A stretch of DNA of 64,000 nucleotides from Streptomyces albiflavescens (GTDB taxonomy: Bacteria > Actinomycetota > Actinomycetes > Streptomycetales > Streptomycetaceae). This document shows, in pieces, positions 22,411 through 32,044 of the stretch (the stretch's first letter is position 1; each line of letters starts with the position of its first letter). Location: contig NZ_BMMM01000011.1 in NCBI RefSeq assembly GCF_014645835.1, positions 124,001 through 188,000 of the forward strand. The letters run 5' to 3'. The notes under the pieces were generated by a model. It was not told the DNA's origin. It searched no databases and worked only from the letters and a program-made list of their open reading frames with translations. The translations under genes were made by a program, and so were the position numbers.

Positions 22411-24079
22411 ATGACTCCCACCCGACGTATGTTCCTGCTCGCGGCCGCCCTCACGGCGGCCGCGAGCGCCCCGTCCCCCGCGGCAGCCGACGAGGACGAC
22501 GAGTACGCCACCCTGCGGCGGCGTTGGCTCGACATCGCCCTCGGCACCGGCTACGAGCCCACCGCCGAGCCCTACGCCTCCCGCCTCCGCGAAACCGGCG
22601 AACTGGCCCGCGGCTTCGGCGCGACCATGACTCCGACGGCCGGATCGCTCTGGCCGGGCTACCCCTTCGACCCGCCCTCCGGCATCACCCAGAGCTACAG
22701 CAGGCTGTGGACGATGACGCAGGCGTACGTCCAGGAGGGCACCGGATCGACCGGGGACGAGACGCTCCTCGCGCAGGTGATCAGCGGCCTCGACCACCTC
22801 TCCGCGACGGTCTACAACCCCTCCACCACCCGCTACGGCAACTGGTGGGAATGGCAGATCGGCAGCCCCCGCCTCCTCATGGACATCGTCGCCGCCCTGC
22901 ACGACGAACTGACCCGGCCCCGGCGTGAGGCCGCCTGCGCCGCCGTCGACAACCGCCGGTCACCACCTCTTCGCGGCCATGGACCGCGCCGTGCACCGCG
23001 GCCCGGGTTTCGCCGCGGGCATCTCCATGGCCTCCGAGCGGATCGCGCACTACGAGTGCGGCAACGGGGAGAACCCGCGCGGCTGGCACACGGGTGCGGG
23101 GATGACGCTGTGGTGGGCCGACGGACACTCGGGGCGGGCCGATCAGTACACCGACTGGTTCTGGCCCACCGTGGACTGGTACCGGCTGCCCGGAACGACC
23201 GTGTCCACCAAGCGACTTGCCGACAGGGAGGGCGGTGAGTGGGGAGCGGCCAGGCCCGCCGTGCGCTGGGTCGGCGGTGCGACGGACGGCACCTACGCGG
23301 CCGTGGGGCAGCACCTCAAAGGGCTCGGCTCCACCCTCGAAGCCCGCAAGTCGTGGTTCTGCGTCGCGGATTCCCTCATCTGCCTGGGCGCGGGGATCAC
23401 GGCCACCGACGGCGTGCCGGTGGAGACGGTGGTCGACAATCGCAACCTGGGGGAGGGCGGTACACAGCGGTTCACCGTCGCCCGCGGATGGGCTCATCTC
23501 GACGGCCACGGCGGATGGGTGTTCCCGGGCGGTACGAGGGCCCTGCGCACCCTCCGCGAGGACCGCACCGGCGCCTGGTCCGACATCAACACCACCAGCA
23601 CCACCGAACGGCGCACCCGGCGCTGGCAGACCCTCTGGCTGGACCATGGCACCGACCCGGCCGGGGCGACGTACGTCTATCTCCTGATGCCCGGCGCCTC
23701 GCGCGGCGATGTCGCGGCCCGTGCGGCGGACCACGACTGGCTGTGCGTCCTTGCCAACGACGCCCGCCGCCAGGCCGTTCAGGTACGCTCCCTCGGCCTG
23801 ACGGCCGCGAACTTCTGGGAGGCCGGCACGGCGGGCCCGCTGAGCTCCTCGGCGGGCGCGAGCGTACTTGTACGGAGCCGGGGGCGCACCGCTACCCTCT
23901 GGGTGAGCGAGCCGCCGCGTACCGGAGAGCCGCTGGAGATCGTCTGGGACCGGCCGGTGCGCGGGGTCGTCAGCGCGGATCCGACGGTCGAAATCCTCGG
24001 GACGGGCCGTCGGCTCAGGGTCCGTGTCACTCCAAGGATGGCATGCGCCTCTCATGAATGTGAGGTGGCTCTCAGGTGA
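22411..24079 (+). pseudogene. Polysaccharide lyase family 8 gene with internal deletion and frameshift
   Basis: Two frames together encode a PL8 (hyaluronate/chondroitin/xanthan lyase) protein. Frame one (22411 to about 22950) has a signal peptide and the start of the alpha/alpha toroid up to YGNWWEWQIGSPRLLMDI. Frame two (from about 22965 to 24079) resumes at HHLFAAMDRAVHRGPGF with ASERIAHYECGNGENPRGWH and the C-terminal beta domains. Between them, roughly 150-200 residues of toroid that carry the catalytic Asn/His/Tyr region in this family are missing, and the join changes frame. An intact PL8 has about 750 residues; the pieces here sum to about 550. The gene cannot make an active lyase. 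Confidence 0.8.
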
Positions 24080-24233
24080 CTCCTTTGTGTGACCTCTACA
24101 AGCCGAAGGCCCTCTGAGCAGTCAGATCGCCTGCATGCAGTCGTGGTTCTGTTCAGGGGTACCAGGAAAACGGGCCGGAGACTGTACGGAGTCGACGGCT
24201 CGCTTTCCTTGGTGGGCTTCGTAAGGTCACTAC

Positions 24234-25832
24234 ATGACCGTTTTGGATGAGGCTGGATCCGCAAGCTCCACAGGCGAGCCCACGGACGCGCGCGGGCGCG
24301 TGGCCGAACTGCACGCGATCCGTGCGGAGGCGCTGCGGGGGCCCAGTGAGAAGGCGACCGAGGCGCAGCACGCCAAGGGCAAGCTGACCGCCCGGGAGCG
24401 CATCGAGCTGCTGCTCGACGCGGGCTCGTTCCAGGAGGTCGAGCAGTTGCGCCGGCACCGGGCGACCGGGTTCGGTCTGGAGGCCAAGAAGCCGTACAGC
24501 GACGGTGTCCTCACCGGCTGGGGCACGGTGGAGGGCCGCACGGTCTTCGTGTACGCGCATGACTTTCGTATTTTCGGCGGCGCCCTCGGTGAGGCCCACG
24601 CCACGAAGATCCACAAGATCATGGACATGGCCATCGCTGCCGGTGCGCCGCTCGTCTCCCTGAACGACGGCGCGGGCGCCCGAATCCAGGAGGGCGTCAG
24701 CGCCCTCGCCGGCTACGGCGGCATCTTCCAGCGCAACACCAAGGCGTCCGGTGTCATCCCGCAGATCAGCGTGATGCTCGGCCCGTGCGCGGGCGGCGCG
24801 GCGTACAGCCCCGCCCTCACGGACTTCGTGTTCATGGTCCGCGACACCTCGCAGATGTTCATCACGGGCCCGGACGTGGTCAAGGCCGTCACCGGCGAGG
24901 AGATCACGCAGAACGGCCTGGGCGGTGCCGATGTGCACGCCGAGACGTCGGGCGTCTGCCACTTCGCGTACGACGACGAGGAGACCTGCATCGCCGAGGT
25001 GCGCTACCTCCTGTCGATGCTTCCGCAGAACAACCGCGAGAACCCGCCGCACGTCGCCTCCGAGGATCCGGCGGACCGCCGCTCGGAGATCCTGCTCGAC
25101 CTGGTCCCCGCGGACGGCAACCGCCCGTACGACATGGCGAAGGTCATCGAGGAGCTCGTCGACGACGGCGACTACCTGGAGGTCCACGAGCGCTGGGCCC
25201 GCAACATCATCTGTGCGCTGGCCCGCCTCGACGGCCAGGTCGTCGGCATCGTCGCCAACCAGCCGCAGACCCTCGCGGGCGTGCTGGACATCGAGGCTTC
25301 CGAAAAAGCTGCGCGCTTTGTCCAGATGTGTGACGCTTTTAACATTCCGATCGTGACGCTCCTGGACGTCCCCGGATTCCTCCCGGGCGTCGACCAGGAA
25401 CACGGCGGGATCATTCGACACGGCGCGAAGCTCCTCTACGCCTACTGCAACGCGACCGTCCCGAGGATCTCGCTCATCCTGCGCAAGGCGTACGGAGGTG
25501 CCTACATCGTCATGGACAGCCAGTCCATCGGTGCCGACCTCACCTACGCCTGGCCGACCAACGAGATCGCCGTGATGGGTGCGGAAGGTGCCGCCAACGT
25601 CATCTTCCGCCGCCAGATCGCCGAGGCAGCCGATCCCGAGGCGATGCGGGTGCGCATGGTCAAGGAGTACAAGGCCGAGCTGATGCACCCGTACTACGCG
25701 GCGGAGCGGGGCCTGGTCGACGACGTCATCGACCCGGCGGAAACCCGCGAGGTCCTGATCAAGTCGCTCGCGATGCTGCACACCAAGCACGCGGACCTGC
25801 CCTCGCGCAAGCACGGCAACCCCCCGCAGTAA
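24234..25832 (+). CDS. accB: Acyl-CoA carboxylase carboxyltransferase (beta) subunit
   Basis: 532 residues. It transfers CO2 from biotin on the alpha subunit to acetyl-, propionyl- or butyryl-CoA, feeding fatty acid and polyketide extender pools. The two crotonase-like halves are clear. The first has GPCAGGAAYSPALTDF and the second RKAYGGAYIVM. Ile425 in GGAYIVM lies at the position where AccB (Ile) and PccB (Asp) of S. coelicolor differ in acyl-CoA preference (recalled), favouring an AccB-type enzyme. The ATG at 24234 follows AAGG. The small epsilon subunit gene is next. The biotinylated alpha subunit is not in this window. Confidence 0.93.
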   Translation: MTVLDEAGSASSTGEPTDARGRVAELHAIRAEALRGPSEKATEAQHAKGKLTARERIELLLDAGSFQEVEQLRRHRATGFGLEAKKPYSDGVLTGWGTVEGRTVFVYAHDFRIFGGALGEAHATKIHKIMDMAIAAGAPLVSLNDGAGARIQEGVSALAGYGGIFQRNTKASGVIPQISVMLGPCAGGAAYSPALTDFVFMVRDTSQMFITGPDVVKAVTGEEITQNGLGGADVHAETSGVCHFAYDDEETCIAEVRYLLSMLPQNNRENPPHVASEDPADRRSEILLDLVPADGNRPYDMAKVIEELVDDGDYLEVHERWARNIICALARLDGQVVGIVANQPQTLAGVLDIEASEKAARFVQMCDAFNIPIVTLLDVPGFLPGVDQEHGGIIRHGAKLLYAYCNATVPRISLILRKAYGGAYIVMDSQSIGADLTYAWPTNEIAVMGAEGAANVIFRRQIAEAADPEAMRVRMVKEYKAELMHPYYAAERGLVDDVIDPAETREVLIKSLAMLHTKHADLPSRKHGNPPQ

Positions 25833-25889
25833 CCCTGCGGATCCTCCGCGGCAGCCCCGCGGAAACCTCTCTCACGGAGACTGACACCT

Positions 25890-26081
25890 ATGAACACCCC
25901 TGACATCCGCGTCGAGAAGGGCCACGCCGAGCCCGAGGAAGTCGCCGCCATCACGGCCATCCTCCTGGCCCGCGCGGCCGCCGCCTCCACTCATGCTCCG
26001 GCCCACCGCGGCCGCCTCAAGGCCGGCTGGCGCCGCCTGGAGCGCGAGCCCGGCTTCCACGCTCCGCACAGCTGGCACTGA
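25890..26081 (+). CDS. accE: Acyl-CoA carboxylase epsilon subunit
   Basis: 63 residues. Actinobacterial epsilon subunits bind the beta subunit hexamer and raise carboxylase activity. The sequence fits: IRVEKGHAEPEEVAAITAIL in the first half and a basic C-terminus with GWRRLEREPGF. It lies 57 bases after accB with GGAG before the ATG, so they are co-transcribed. Confidence 0.9.
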   Translation: MNTPDIRVEKGHAEPEEVAAITAILLARAAAASTHAPAHRGRLKAGWRRLEREPGFHAPHSWH

Positions 26082-26097
26082 CTCTTCCAGCGCACTC

Positions 26098-26127
26098 GGC
26101 CCCGCTCTCCTTCGGGAGGGCGGGGCC
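26098..26127 (+). terminator. accB-accE terminator
   Basis: GGCCCCGC (26098-26105) pairs with GCGGGGCC (26120-26127), with inner TCTCC/GGAGG around a TTCG tetraloop. No T-run follows. Confidence 0.75.
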
Positions 26128-26167
26128 GTGGTGTGGGGTTTGGGCGCAGTGGTGAAAAAGCGCGCAT

Positions 26168-26212
26168 GAGAACGGCCCCCGTGCCTCCTCAGGGAGGGCG
26201 GGGGCCGTTCTC
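26168..26212. terminator. Terminator at the end of the first conservon
   Basis: GAGAACGGCCCCCG pairs with CGGGGGCCGTTCTC, with an inner GCCTCC/GGAGGGC stem. It lies 20 bases past the CvnD stop on the minus strand and faces accE, so it can act in both directions. Confidence 0.75.
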
Positions 26213-26231
26213 GGAGTGTGCGGTGCCCGTG

Positions 26232-26813
26232 CTAGCGAAGGCGCGCCATCAGCGCGTGCTCGACCAGCGTGATCAGCGTCGACTTGGCGTCCGCGCGGTG
26301 GCGGGCGTCCGTCGTGATGATCGGGGTGTCGGGGCCGATCTGGAGGGCCTCACGGACCTCGTCGGGGTTGTACGGCTGGCTGCCGTCGAAGCCGTTGAGG
26401 GCGATGACGAACGGCAGGCCGCTGTTCTCGAAGTAGTCGACCGCCGGGAAGCAGTCGGCCAGGCGGCGCGTGTCGACCAGGACCACCGCGCCGATGGCGC
26501 CGCGGACCAGGTCGTCCCACATGAACCAGAAGCGGTCCTGACCGGGGGTGCCGAACAGGTAGAGGATCAGGTCCTGGTCCAGGGTGATGCGGCCGAAGTC
26601 CATGGCGACGGTGGTCGTCGTCTTGTCTCCGGTGTGCGTGAGGTCGTCGATGCCCGCGGAAGCGGATGTCATGACGGCCTCGGTGCGCAGCGGGTTGATC
26701 TCCGAGACGGCGCCGACGAACGTGGTCTTGCCCACGCCGAAGCCGCCCGCCACCACGATCTTCGCGGACGTGGTGGAGCGGGAAGGCCCTCCGCTAGAGC
26801 TTGCGAAGTCCAC
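26232..26813 (-). CDS. cvnD: Conservon GTPase CvnD (first conservon)
   Basis: 193-residue small GTPase of the MglA/Rho-like bacterial type. P-loop GGFGVGKTT (23-31), switch region FGTPGQDRF, base-recognition region around NGFD and TTDAR. Conservon GTPases associate with the CvnA-B-C membrane complex and are thought to switch in response to the sensor kinase. The start overlaps the cvnC stop by 20 bases. From KIVVAGG onward the sequence is almost identical to the second conservon's CvnD (31469-32044), with about five differences. Confidence 0.93.
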   Translation of the reverse strand: MDFASSSGGPSRSTTSAKIVVAGGFGVGKTTFVGAVSEINPLRTEAVMTSASAGIDDLTHTGDKTTTTVAMDFGRITLDQDLILYLFGTPGQDRFWFMWDDLVRGAIGAVVLVDTRRLADCFPAVDYFENSGLPFVIALNGFDGSQPYNPDEVREALQIGPDTPIITTDARHRADAKSTLITLVEHALMARLR

Positions 26814-27393
26814 TGAGCACCCTTTCGAGCAATGTCACGGCTGGCTGGCCGCCGGCGCTCTCGTCGCCGCCGGGCTGATGAATGGCGACCAGGCCCGCCT
26901 CCGCCAAGTCGGCGACGAGGATCCTGGCCACGCCGAGGGGGATCGTGAGCAGCGCCGAGACTTCGGCGACCGACTTGATCTCTCGGCAGAGGTTGCAGAT
27001 CCGCTGATGCTCGGGCAGCTGGCCCTGCATCTGGTGCGGCTGCGCGGTGGTGTGCACCAGCGCCTCGATGGCGAGCTGGTAGCGGGGCCTGGTGCGGCCG
27101 CCCGTCATGGCGTACGGGCGCACCAGAGGATTGTTCGACGCCCCCGCGGGCGACGGCTCGGGTGAGCGTCGCTGCGGCTGCACGGGCTGGATACGCGGCG
27201 CCGGAGGCTGGTCGTACGGCGAGGGACCGGGGCCCTGGGGACCCTGGGGCGCGTACGGCTGACGCCGGTGGCTGGGCGCGGAGGGGAAGTTGTACCGGTT
27301 CGGGTTCTGCGAACCGTCACCCTGGCCGCCCTGCCCCTGGCCGGGGCCGTACGACCAGTTGCCCGAAGGCGAACCGCCTGGGGGTGTTGCCAC
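26794..27393 (-). CDS. cvnC: Conservon protein CvnC, DUF742 (first conservon)
   Basis: 199 residues. The N-terminal 85 residues are disordered, rich in Gly, Gln and Pro. The DUF742 domain follows, with VRPYAMTGGRTRPRYQLAIE, a CNLC cysteine pair and LGVARILVADLAEAGLV, a winged-helix-like end. It is thought to bridge the kinase/roadblock parts to the GTPase. The GTG at 27393 has GGAG upstream. The second conservon's CvnC is shorter because it lacks most of the Gln/Pro tail. Confidence 0.9.
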   Translation of the reverse strand: MATPPGGSPSGNWSYGPGQGQGGQGDGSQNPNRYNFPSAPSHRRQPYAPQGPQGPGPSPYDQPPAPRIQPVQPQRRSPEPSPAGASNNPLVRPYAMTGGRTRPRYQLAIEALVHTTAQPHQMQGQLPEHQRICNLCREIKSVAEVSALLTIPLGVARILVADLAEAGLVAIHQPGGDESAGGQPAVTLLERVLSGLRKL

Positions 27394-27490
27394 TTTTCTC
27401 TCCTCCTCCGACTGCGCCGGGCACCCATCAGTGTGGGACCGCGTCCCGAAACCTTACGGCCCCGGGACGCCAATACGCACCGTCTGTCTG

Positions 27491-27913
27491 TTAGTTGAGA
27501 AGGCTCCCCTGGAGCTCCGCTCGAAGATCCGGGGTCAGGACCGTACCCGCACGGTCCACCAGAAGCGCCATCTCGTACCCAATGAGACCGATGTCCGCCT
27601 CCGGGTGTGCAAGGACGGCGAGCGAGGAACCATCGGAAACGGACATGATGAAGAGGAATCCCCTCTCCATCTCCACAACTGTCTGGTTCACGCTGCCGCC
27701 CTCGAAGATGCGGGAGGCACCCGCGGTCAACGAGGTCAGACCGGACGCGACGGCCGCCAACTGGTCGGCGCGGTCACGGGGAAAGCCTTCGGACATCGCC
27801 AGAAGGAGTCCGTCGGCGGAGACCACCACCGTGTGGGACACCCCAGGGGTGTTGTCCACGAAGTTGGTGATCAACCAGTTCAGGTTCTGTGCCGCCTGGC
27901 TCATCGGGCTCAC
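27491..27913 (-). CDS. cvnB: Conservon roadblock/LC7 protein CvnB (first conservon)
   Basis: 140-residue roadblock/LC7 domain (LNWLITNFVDNTPGVSHTVV, GLLLAMSEGFPRDRADQ, EMERGFLFIM). In MglB-like systems this fold acts on a partner GTPase. A GTG start at 27913 is preferred over the ATG three codons later because GGAG stands seven bases upstream of it and sixteen from the ATG. It starts one base after the cvnA stop, so translation is coupled. Confidence 0.92.
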   Translation of the reverse strand: MSPMSQAAQNLNWLITNFVDNTPGVSHTVVVSADGLLLAMSEGFPRDRADQLAAVASGLTSLTAGASRIFEGGSVNQTVVEMERGFLFIMSVSDGSSLAVLAHPEADIGLIGYEMALLVDRAGTVLTPDLRAELQGSLLN

Positions 27914-27914
27914 A

Positions 27915-30900
27915 CTAACGCTCCTGGTTGTAGGTGCTGTCAGGACCGAAGCCCTGGCCGTTCGTGTCACTGCTTGCATTGCGTCCCCGCTGTACGCCGC
28001 GGCGCAGGTTGCTCAGCCTGCCCCGGACGTCCTCGGGAGCGCGGGAGACCTGGGGGCCGCCCTGGGGCGTCGATTCCGCGGTTCCCTCGACCAGGTTGGC
28101 CTTGGGCACCCGCCGCGGCAGACCGGACGAGGTGACCCCGCCCGCCTTGGGCTTCCGGAGCTGAGCGGCCTGCTGCCACCGGTCGTCGTTGGACGAGCGC
28201 CAGTCGCCGTTGGTCTCCGCGGCCGAAGCCGGTGCCGCCTGCTCCCTCTGGTCCACAGGGCGCTGGCCGTTGCCGCTCGCGGTGGATCCACGGCGAGGCA
28301 GCCCGGCGTCGGTCAGCGTGTGGGTGGCGGAGGGGGCCGGTCCCGGACGGGTGAAGCCTACGCGGTCCCGCTCACTCACGTCAGCGGCCTGCGAGGATTC
28401 CGTTTCCGGAGCGTAATCGGACCGATACGAGCCCTGATACGTGTCCTGCTGCGGCCAGTCGTCCTGGTAGGACGGCTCTTCGAAGGCCGAGAACGTCTCC
28501 GAGGCGGCACCTCGGGCTCCCGAGTGCTCCTCCTGGACCGGTTCCGCATAACCGGGTTCCGGGTAGCCGCCGTTGGACGGGAAGTACGTCTCGTCGTACG
28601 ACGCCTGCTGCGGTTCGTCGTACGCCGTCTGCTGGTCGTACGTGGCCTGCTGCTCCTCGTAGACACCCTGCCCGCCGTCGTACGACGGCCGCCCGTTGTC
28701 GTACGCGGGCTGCTGGGCCTCGAAGTCGTTCTGGTAGCCCTGCGGGCCCTCGATGGCCTCCGGGCCGTGCGCCTGGGCCTCCAGGGCAGCGCGGCGCTCC
28801 TCACGCATCAGTGAGCGGCCCACGGGGTCCAAGTCACGGATGTCGTCGGGGATTTCCGTGTAGCGGCTGTCGTCGAAGCCGAGCTCCGCGGCGGTGCGCA
28901 GCGGCTGCTGCTGGCCCCCGAAGTCCTCGCCCTGGAACGCGCGCTGCTCCGGGATGATCTGCGAAACGGTGAACTCGTCGCGCATCGGCTGCTGCTCGCC
29001 GCCACCACCGTGGGTGATCGCGTCCGGAAGCATGACCAGCGAGGTGGTACCGGCCTGCTCGCCCGAGGGGCGCAGCTGGACGCGGATGCCGTGCCGGTCG
29101 GACAGCCGGCCGACCACGAACAGGCCCATGCGCTGCGAGATCGCGACGTCCACGGTCGGCGGGTTGGCCAGCTTGTGGTTGATGTCCGCGAAGTCCTCGG
29201 CGGTGAGGCCGATGCCCTTGTCGTGGATCTCGACCATGATGCGGCCGTCCGGCAGCCGGGTCGCGGTGACGCGGACCTTGGTCTGCGGGGAGGAGAACGT
29301 GGTGGCGTTCTCCAGGAGCTCGGCGAGCAGGTGCACGAGGTCGGTCACGGCACGGCCGTGGATCTCGGCCTCCGGGACGCCGGAGAGCTCGATGCGCTCG
29401 TACTGCTCCACCTCGGAGGAGGCGGCGCGCAGCACGTCGACCAGCGGGACCGGCTGGTCCCAGCGGCGGCCGGGCTCCTCGCCGGCGAGGACGAGCAGGT
29501 TCTCGCCGTTGCGGCGCATACGGGTCGCGAGGTGGTCCAGGCGGAAGAGGTTCTCCAGCTGGTCCGGGTCGGCCTCGTTGTTCTCCAGGTCGGTGATGAG
29601 CGTCAGCTGGCCCTCGATCAGCGACTGGTTGCGGCGCGACAGGTTGGTGAAGATCGCGTTGATGTTGCCTCGCAGAAGGGCCTGCTCGGCGGCCAGTCGG
29701 ACGGCCTCGCGGTGGACCTGGTCGAAGGCGCGGGCGACTTCGCCGATCTCGTCCGTGCTGGTGATCGGGATGGGCTGCACGCGGGTGTCGACGCGGCCCG
29801 GGTCCGTGCGCGAGAGCTGGTCGACCAGCATCGGCAGCCGCTGCTCGGCGACACCGAAGGCCGCGTTGCGCAGCTGGCGCATCGAGCGGCTCATCTGGCG
29901 CGCCACCATGCCGGCCAGGATGAACGCGGCGAGCAGGGCGACCACGACGACGGCACCGGTGATGAGGGCGTCGTTCTTGGCGTTCTCGGAGATGTCCGCG
30001 GCCTCGGACACGGCCTTGTCGGCGAGGTCCGACTCGATCTGGCGGTAGGCGTTGTACCTGGCGGTGGTGACCGCCCACCAGTTGTCCGCGGTGACGCCCT
30101 GCGAGGCGAGCCCGTCGAGCTCCGCCTGCCGGGGGGACTTGAGCGTCGCCAGGGCCGGGACCATCAAGTCTCCCTTCTTGGGATCGGACGGCGGCGGCAC
30201 GTAGTTGGGGTTGGCCGCGCGGGCCTGTGCGGCCTGGGCCGTCAGGTCCGTCTTGATCTGCTTCTTGGCCGCCTCGAGCTTGGCCGCGTCGGCCTCGGTG
30301 CCACCACCGATGTACTCCTCGGTGGCGATGCCTTCGAGGTAGGCGTACGAGGAGAGGGCGACGCGCTGGCTGTTGAGGCTGCTCAGGCCGGGGCCGGGTT
30401 TGATCAGCATGTGCGTGCCGATGGACCGCTGAAGCGACAGCGCCGCCTTGGACAGCGAGATCGCGTAGACCGTACGGCCGTAGCTGGTGATGTTTCCGGT
30501 GCCCAGACCGAGTTCGTTGGCGAACTCCATCAGCGGGTGCTGGATCAGCGTGTAGCCCTCTTCGGTCTGCACGCCGGTGAGCTTGGGGGAGACGTACGCG
30601 GCCTTGCGCAGGGTGTCGAGGCCGGGCTCGACCTTGCGGAAGATGGCCAGTCGGCGCTCCAGACCAGCCGTCTTCGGCATGTTCTGGGCGGCCTCGTCGA
30701 AGGCGTCGGCGGCCGCGTCCGTGGCCGCGCGGGCCTTGACGACGGTCGGGTCGTTCTGGCCCTTGCCCATCAGCAGGGGCTTGGCGGTGACGTCGCGCTC
30801 GACGTACAGCTTGTCGCCGTATGTCAGCGCCGCCTGGACCAGACGTGCCGTCTTCTCCGCGTCCTGGGCTTCCTGCCAGGTGTCGATCGAGCTCTTCACC

Positions 30901-31118
30901 TGGAAGCCGCCCATGACAAGGCCGACCATCACGGGTATGAGCAGGATCGCGTTCAGCCTGGTCGGCACGCGCCAGTTGCGCGGGGAGAAGCGACCGCCGC
31001 TCGGCGCGGGCGCCGCCGTGGGCTCCGGGCCGGGCACTTGTGCGGGCGCCGCTCCGCGCGGCGGCGGGGTGAAGTTGCCCCGTGCCGACGGCTCGGGACC
31101 GTTCTTGCTTCGCCTCAC
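27915..31118 (-). CDS. cvnA: Conservon sensor histidine-kinase-like protein CvnA (first conservon)
   Basis: 1067 residues. N-terminal Pro-rich cytosolic stretch, TM1 at about 55-72, a large extracytoplasmic nitrate-sensor-like (NIT) helical domain at about 75-380, TM2 at about 386-408, HAMP at about 410-470, then an ATP-binding kinase domain with N-box LLAELLENATTFSS (about 600) and G-boxes HDKGIGLT and VVGRLSDRHGI. No clear phospho-acceptor His motif was seen, as is usual for CvnA. The C-terminal 350 residues are low-complexity, with repeated Tyr-Asp/Glu-Gln elements (YDQQTAYDEPQQASYDE). The GTG at 31118 follows AGAGG, the same arrangement as in the second conservon. Confidence 0.9.
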   Translation of the reverse strand: MRRSKNGPEPSARGNFTPPPRGAAPAQVPGPEPTAAPAPSGGRFSPRNWRVPTRLNAILLIPVMVGLVMGGFQVKSSIDTWQEAQDAEKTARLVQAALTYGDKLYVERDVTAKPLLMGKGQNDPTVVKARAATDAAADAFDEAAQNMPKTAGLERRLAIFRKVEPGLDTLRKAAYVSPKLTGVQTEEGYTLIQHPLMEFANELGLGTGNITSYGRTVYAISLSKAALSLQRSIGTHMLIKPGPGLSSLNSQRVALSSYAYLEGIATEEYIGGGTEADAAKLEAAKKQIKTDLTAQAAQARAANPNYVPPPSDPKKGDLMVPALATLKSPRQAELDGLASQGVTADNWWAVTTARYNAYRQIESDLADKAVSEAADISENAKNDALITGAVVVVALLAAFILAGMVARQMSRSMRQLRNAAFGVAEQRLPMLVDQLSRTDPGRVDTRVQPIPITSTDEIGEVARAFDQVHREAVRLAAEQALLRGNINAIFTNLSRRNQSLIEGQLTLITDLENNEADPDQLENLFRLDHLATRMRRNGENLLVLAGEEPGRRWDQPVPLVDVLRAASSEVEQYERIELSGVPEAEIHGRAVTDLVHLLAELLENATTFSSPQTKVRVTATRLPDGRIMVEIHDKGIGLTAEDFADINHKLANPPTVDVAISQRMGLFVVGRLSDRHGIRVQLRPSGEQAGTTSLVMLPDAITHGGGGEQQPMRDEFTVSQIIPEQRAFQGEDFGGQQQPLRTAAELGFDDSRYTEIPDDIRDLDPVGRSLMREERRAALEAQAHGPEAIEGPQGYQNDFEAQQPAYDNGRPSYDGGQGVYEEQQATYDQQTAYDEPQQASYDETYFPSNGGYPEPGYAEPVQEEHSGARGAASETFSAFEEPSYQDDWPQQDTYQGSYRSDYAPETESSQAADVSERDRVGFTRPGPAPSATHTLTDAGLPRRGSTASGNGQRPVDQREQAAPASAAETNGDWRSSNDDRWQQAAQLRKPKAGGVTSSGLPRRVPKANLVEGTAESTPQGGPQVSRAPEDVRGRLSNLRRGVQRGRNASSDTNGQGFGPDSTYNQER

Positions 31119-31290
31119 TCGACCAACAACCTCTCGGCGTCGGCACCTACGTTGTGCCGCGGTGTCTCCAGCGCCCTTGACTACTGGGCAGTTCAGCGCA
31201 TTCCAGCACGTCAGGCGGCGCCCTTCCAAACACTCGGAACCAGGGGTTCCGGGTGAAGTAAGCCCCAGATAAAACGGTCATAAAGAGCGA

Positions 31291-31421
31291 GCCCCGCCAA
31301 AAGGCGGGGCTTTTGTGAGCACAGCGGCACCGGTTGACCGCGATGCGTGTCTGTGCCAGCGAAATTCTCTGTCGAAACGTTATGAACACTGTGGCCGGCC
31401 GTGTCAAACGACACAGCCGGC
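31291..31421. terminator. Two hairpins between the conservons
   Basis: The 350-base gap between the second conservon's end (31469) and the first cvnA start (31118) holds no gene. GCCCCGCC-AAAA-GGCGGGGC followed by TTTT (31291-31314) is an intrinsic terminator best oriented for the plus strand. GCCGGC-C-GTGTC with GACAC-A-GCCGGC (31394-31421) is a second stem just past the CvnD stop and likely ends the second conservon. Confidence 0.7.
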
Positions 31422-31468
31422 TCCAATGCGTCTACGACAACTGCCTTATGGAACTGTCGACTTGGCTA

Positions 31469-32044
31469 CTACCGCAGCCGTGCCATGAGCGCGTGCTCGA
31501 CCAGCGTGATCAACGCGCTCTTCGCATCGGCACGGTGCCGGGCGTCCGTCGTGATGATCGGGGCGTCCGGACCGATCTGCAGGGCCTCGCGGACCTCTTC
31601 GGGGTTGTAGGGCTGGTGTCCGTCGAAGCCGTTGAGGGCGATGACGAAGGGCAGGCCGCTGTTCTCGAAGTAGTCGACCGCGGGGAAGCAGTCGGCGAGA
31701 CGGCGGGTGTCCACCAGGACGACGGCACCGATGGCGCCGCGGACCAGGTCGTCCCACATGAACCAGAAGCGGTCCTGGCCCGGCGTACCGAAGAGGTACA
31801 GGATCAGGTCCTGGTCCAGGGTGATGCGGCCGAAGTCCATGGCCACCGTGGTGGTGGTCTTGTCCCCCGTGTGCGTGAGGTCGTCGATGCCGGCCGAAGC
31901 GGACGTCATGACGGCCTCGGTGCGCAGCGGGTTGATCTCGGAGACGGCGCCCACGAAGGTGGTCTTGCCGACGCCGAAGCCGCCCGCCACGACGATCTTC
32001 GCGGAGGTGGTCGTACGACCTCCGTCAGAGCTTGCGAAGTCCAC
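31469..32044 (-). CDS. cvnD: Conservon GTPase CvnD (second conservon)
   Basis: 191-residue MglA/Rho-like GTPase with P-loop GGFGVGKTT and switch FGTPGQDRF. It is nearly identical to the first conservon's CvnD except for the first 15 residues and a handful of substitutions (for example HQPYNPEE against SQPYNPDE). Overlaps the cvnC stop by 20 bases, exactly as in the other copy. Confidence 0.93.
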   Translation of the reverse strand: MDFASSDGGRTTTSAKIVVAGGFGVGKTTFVGAVSEINPLRTEAVMTSASAGIDDLTHTGDKTTTTVAMDFGRITLDQDLILYLFGTPGQDRFWFMWDDLVRGAIGAVVLVDTRRLADCFPAVDYFENSGLPFVIALNGFDGHQPYNPEEVREALQIGPDAPIITTDARHRADAKSALITLVEHALMARLR

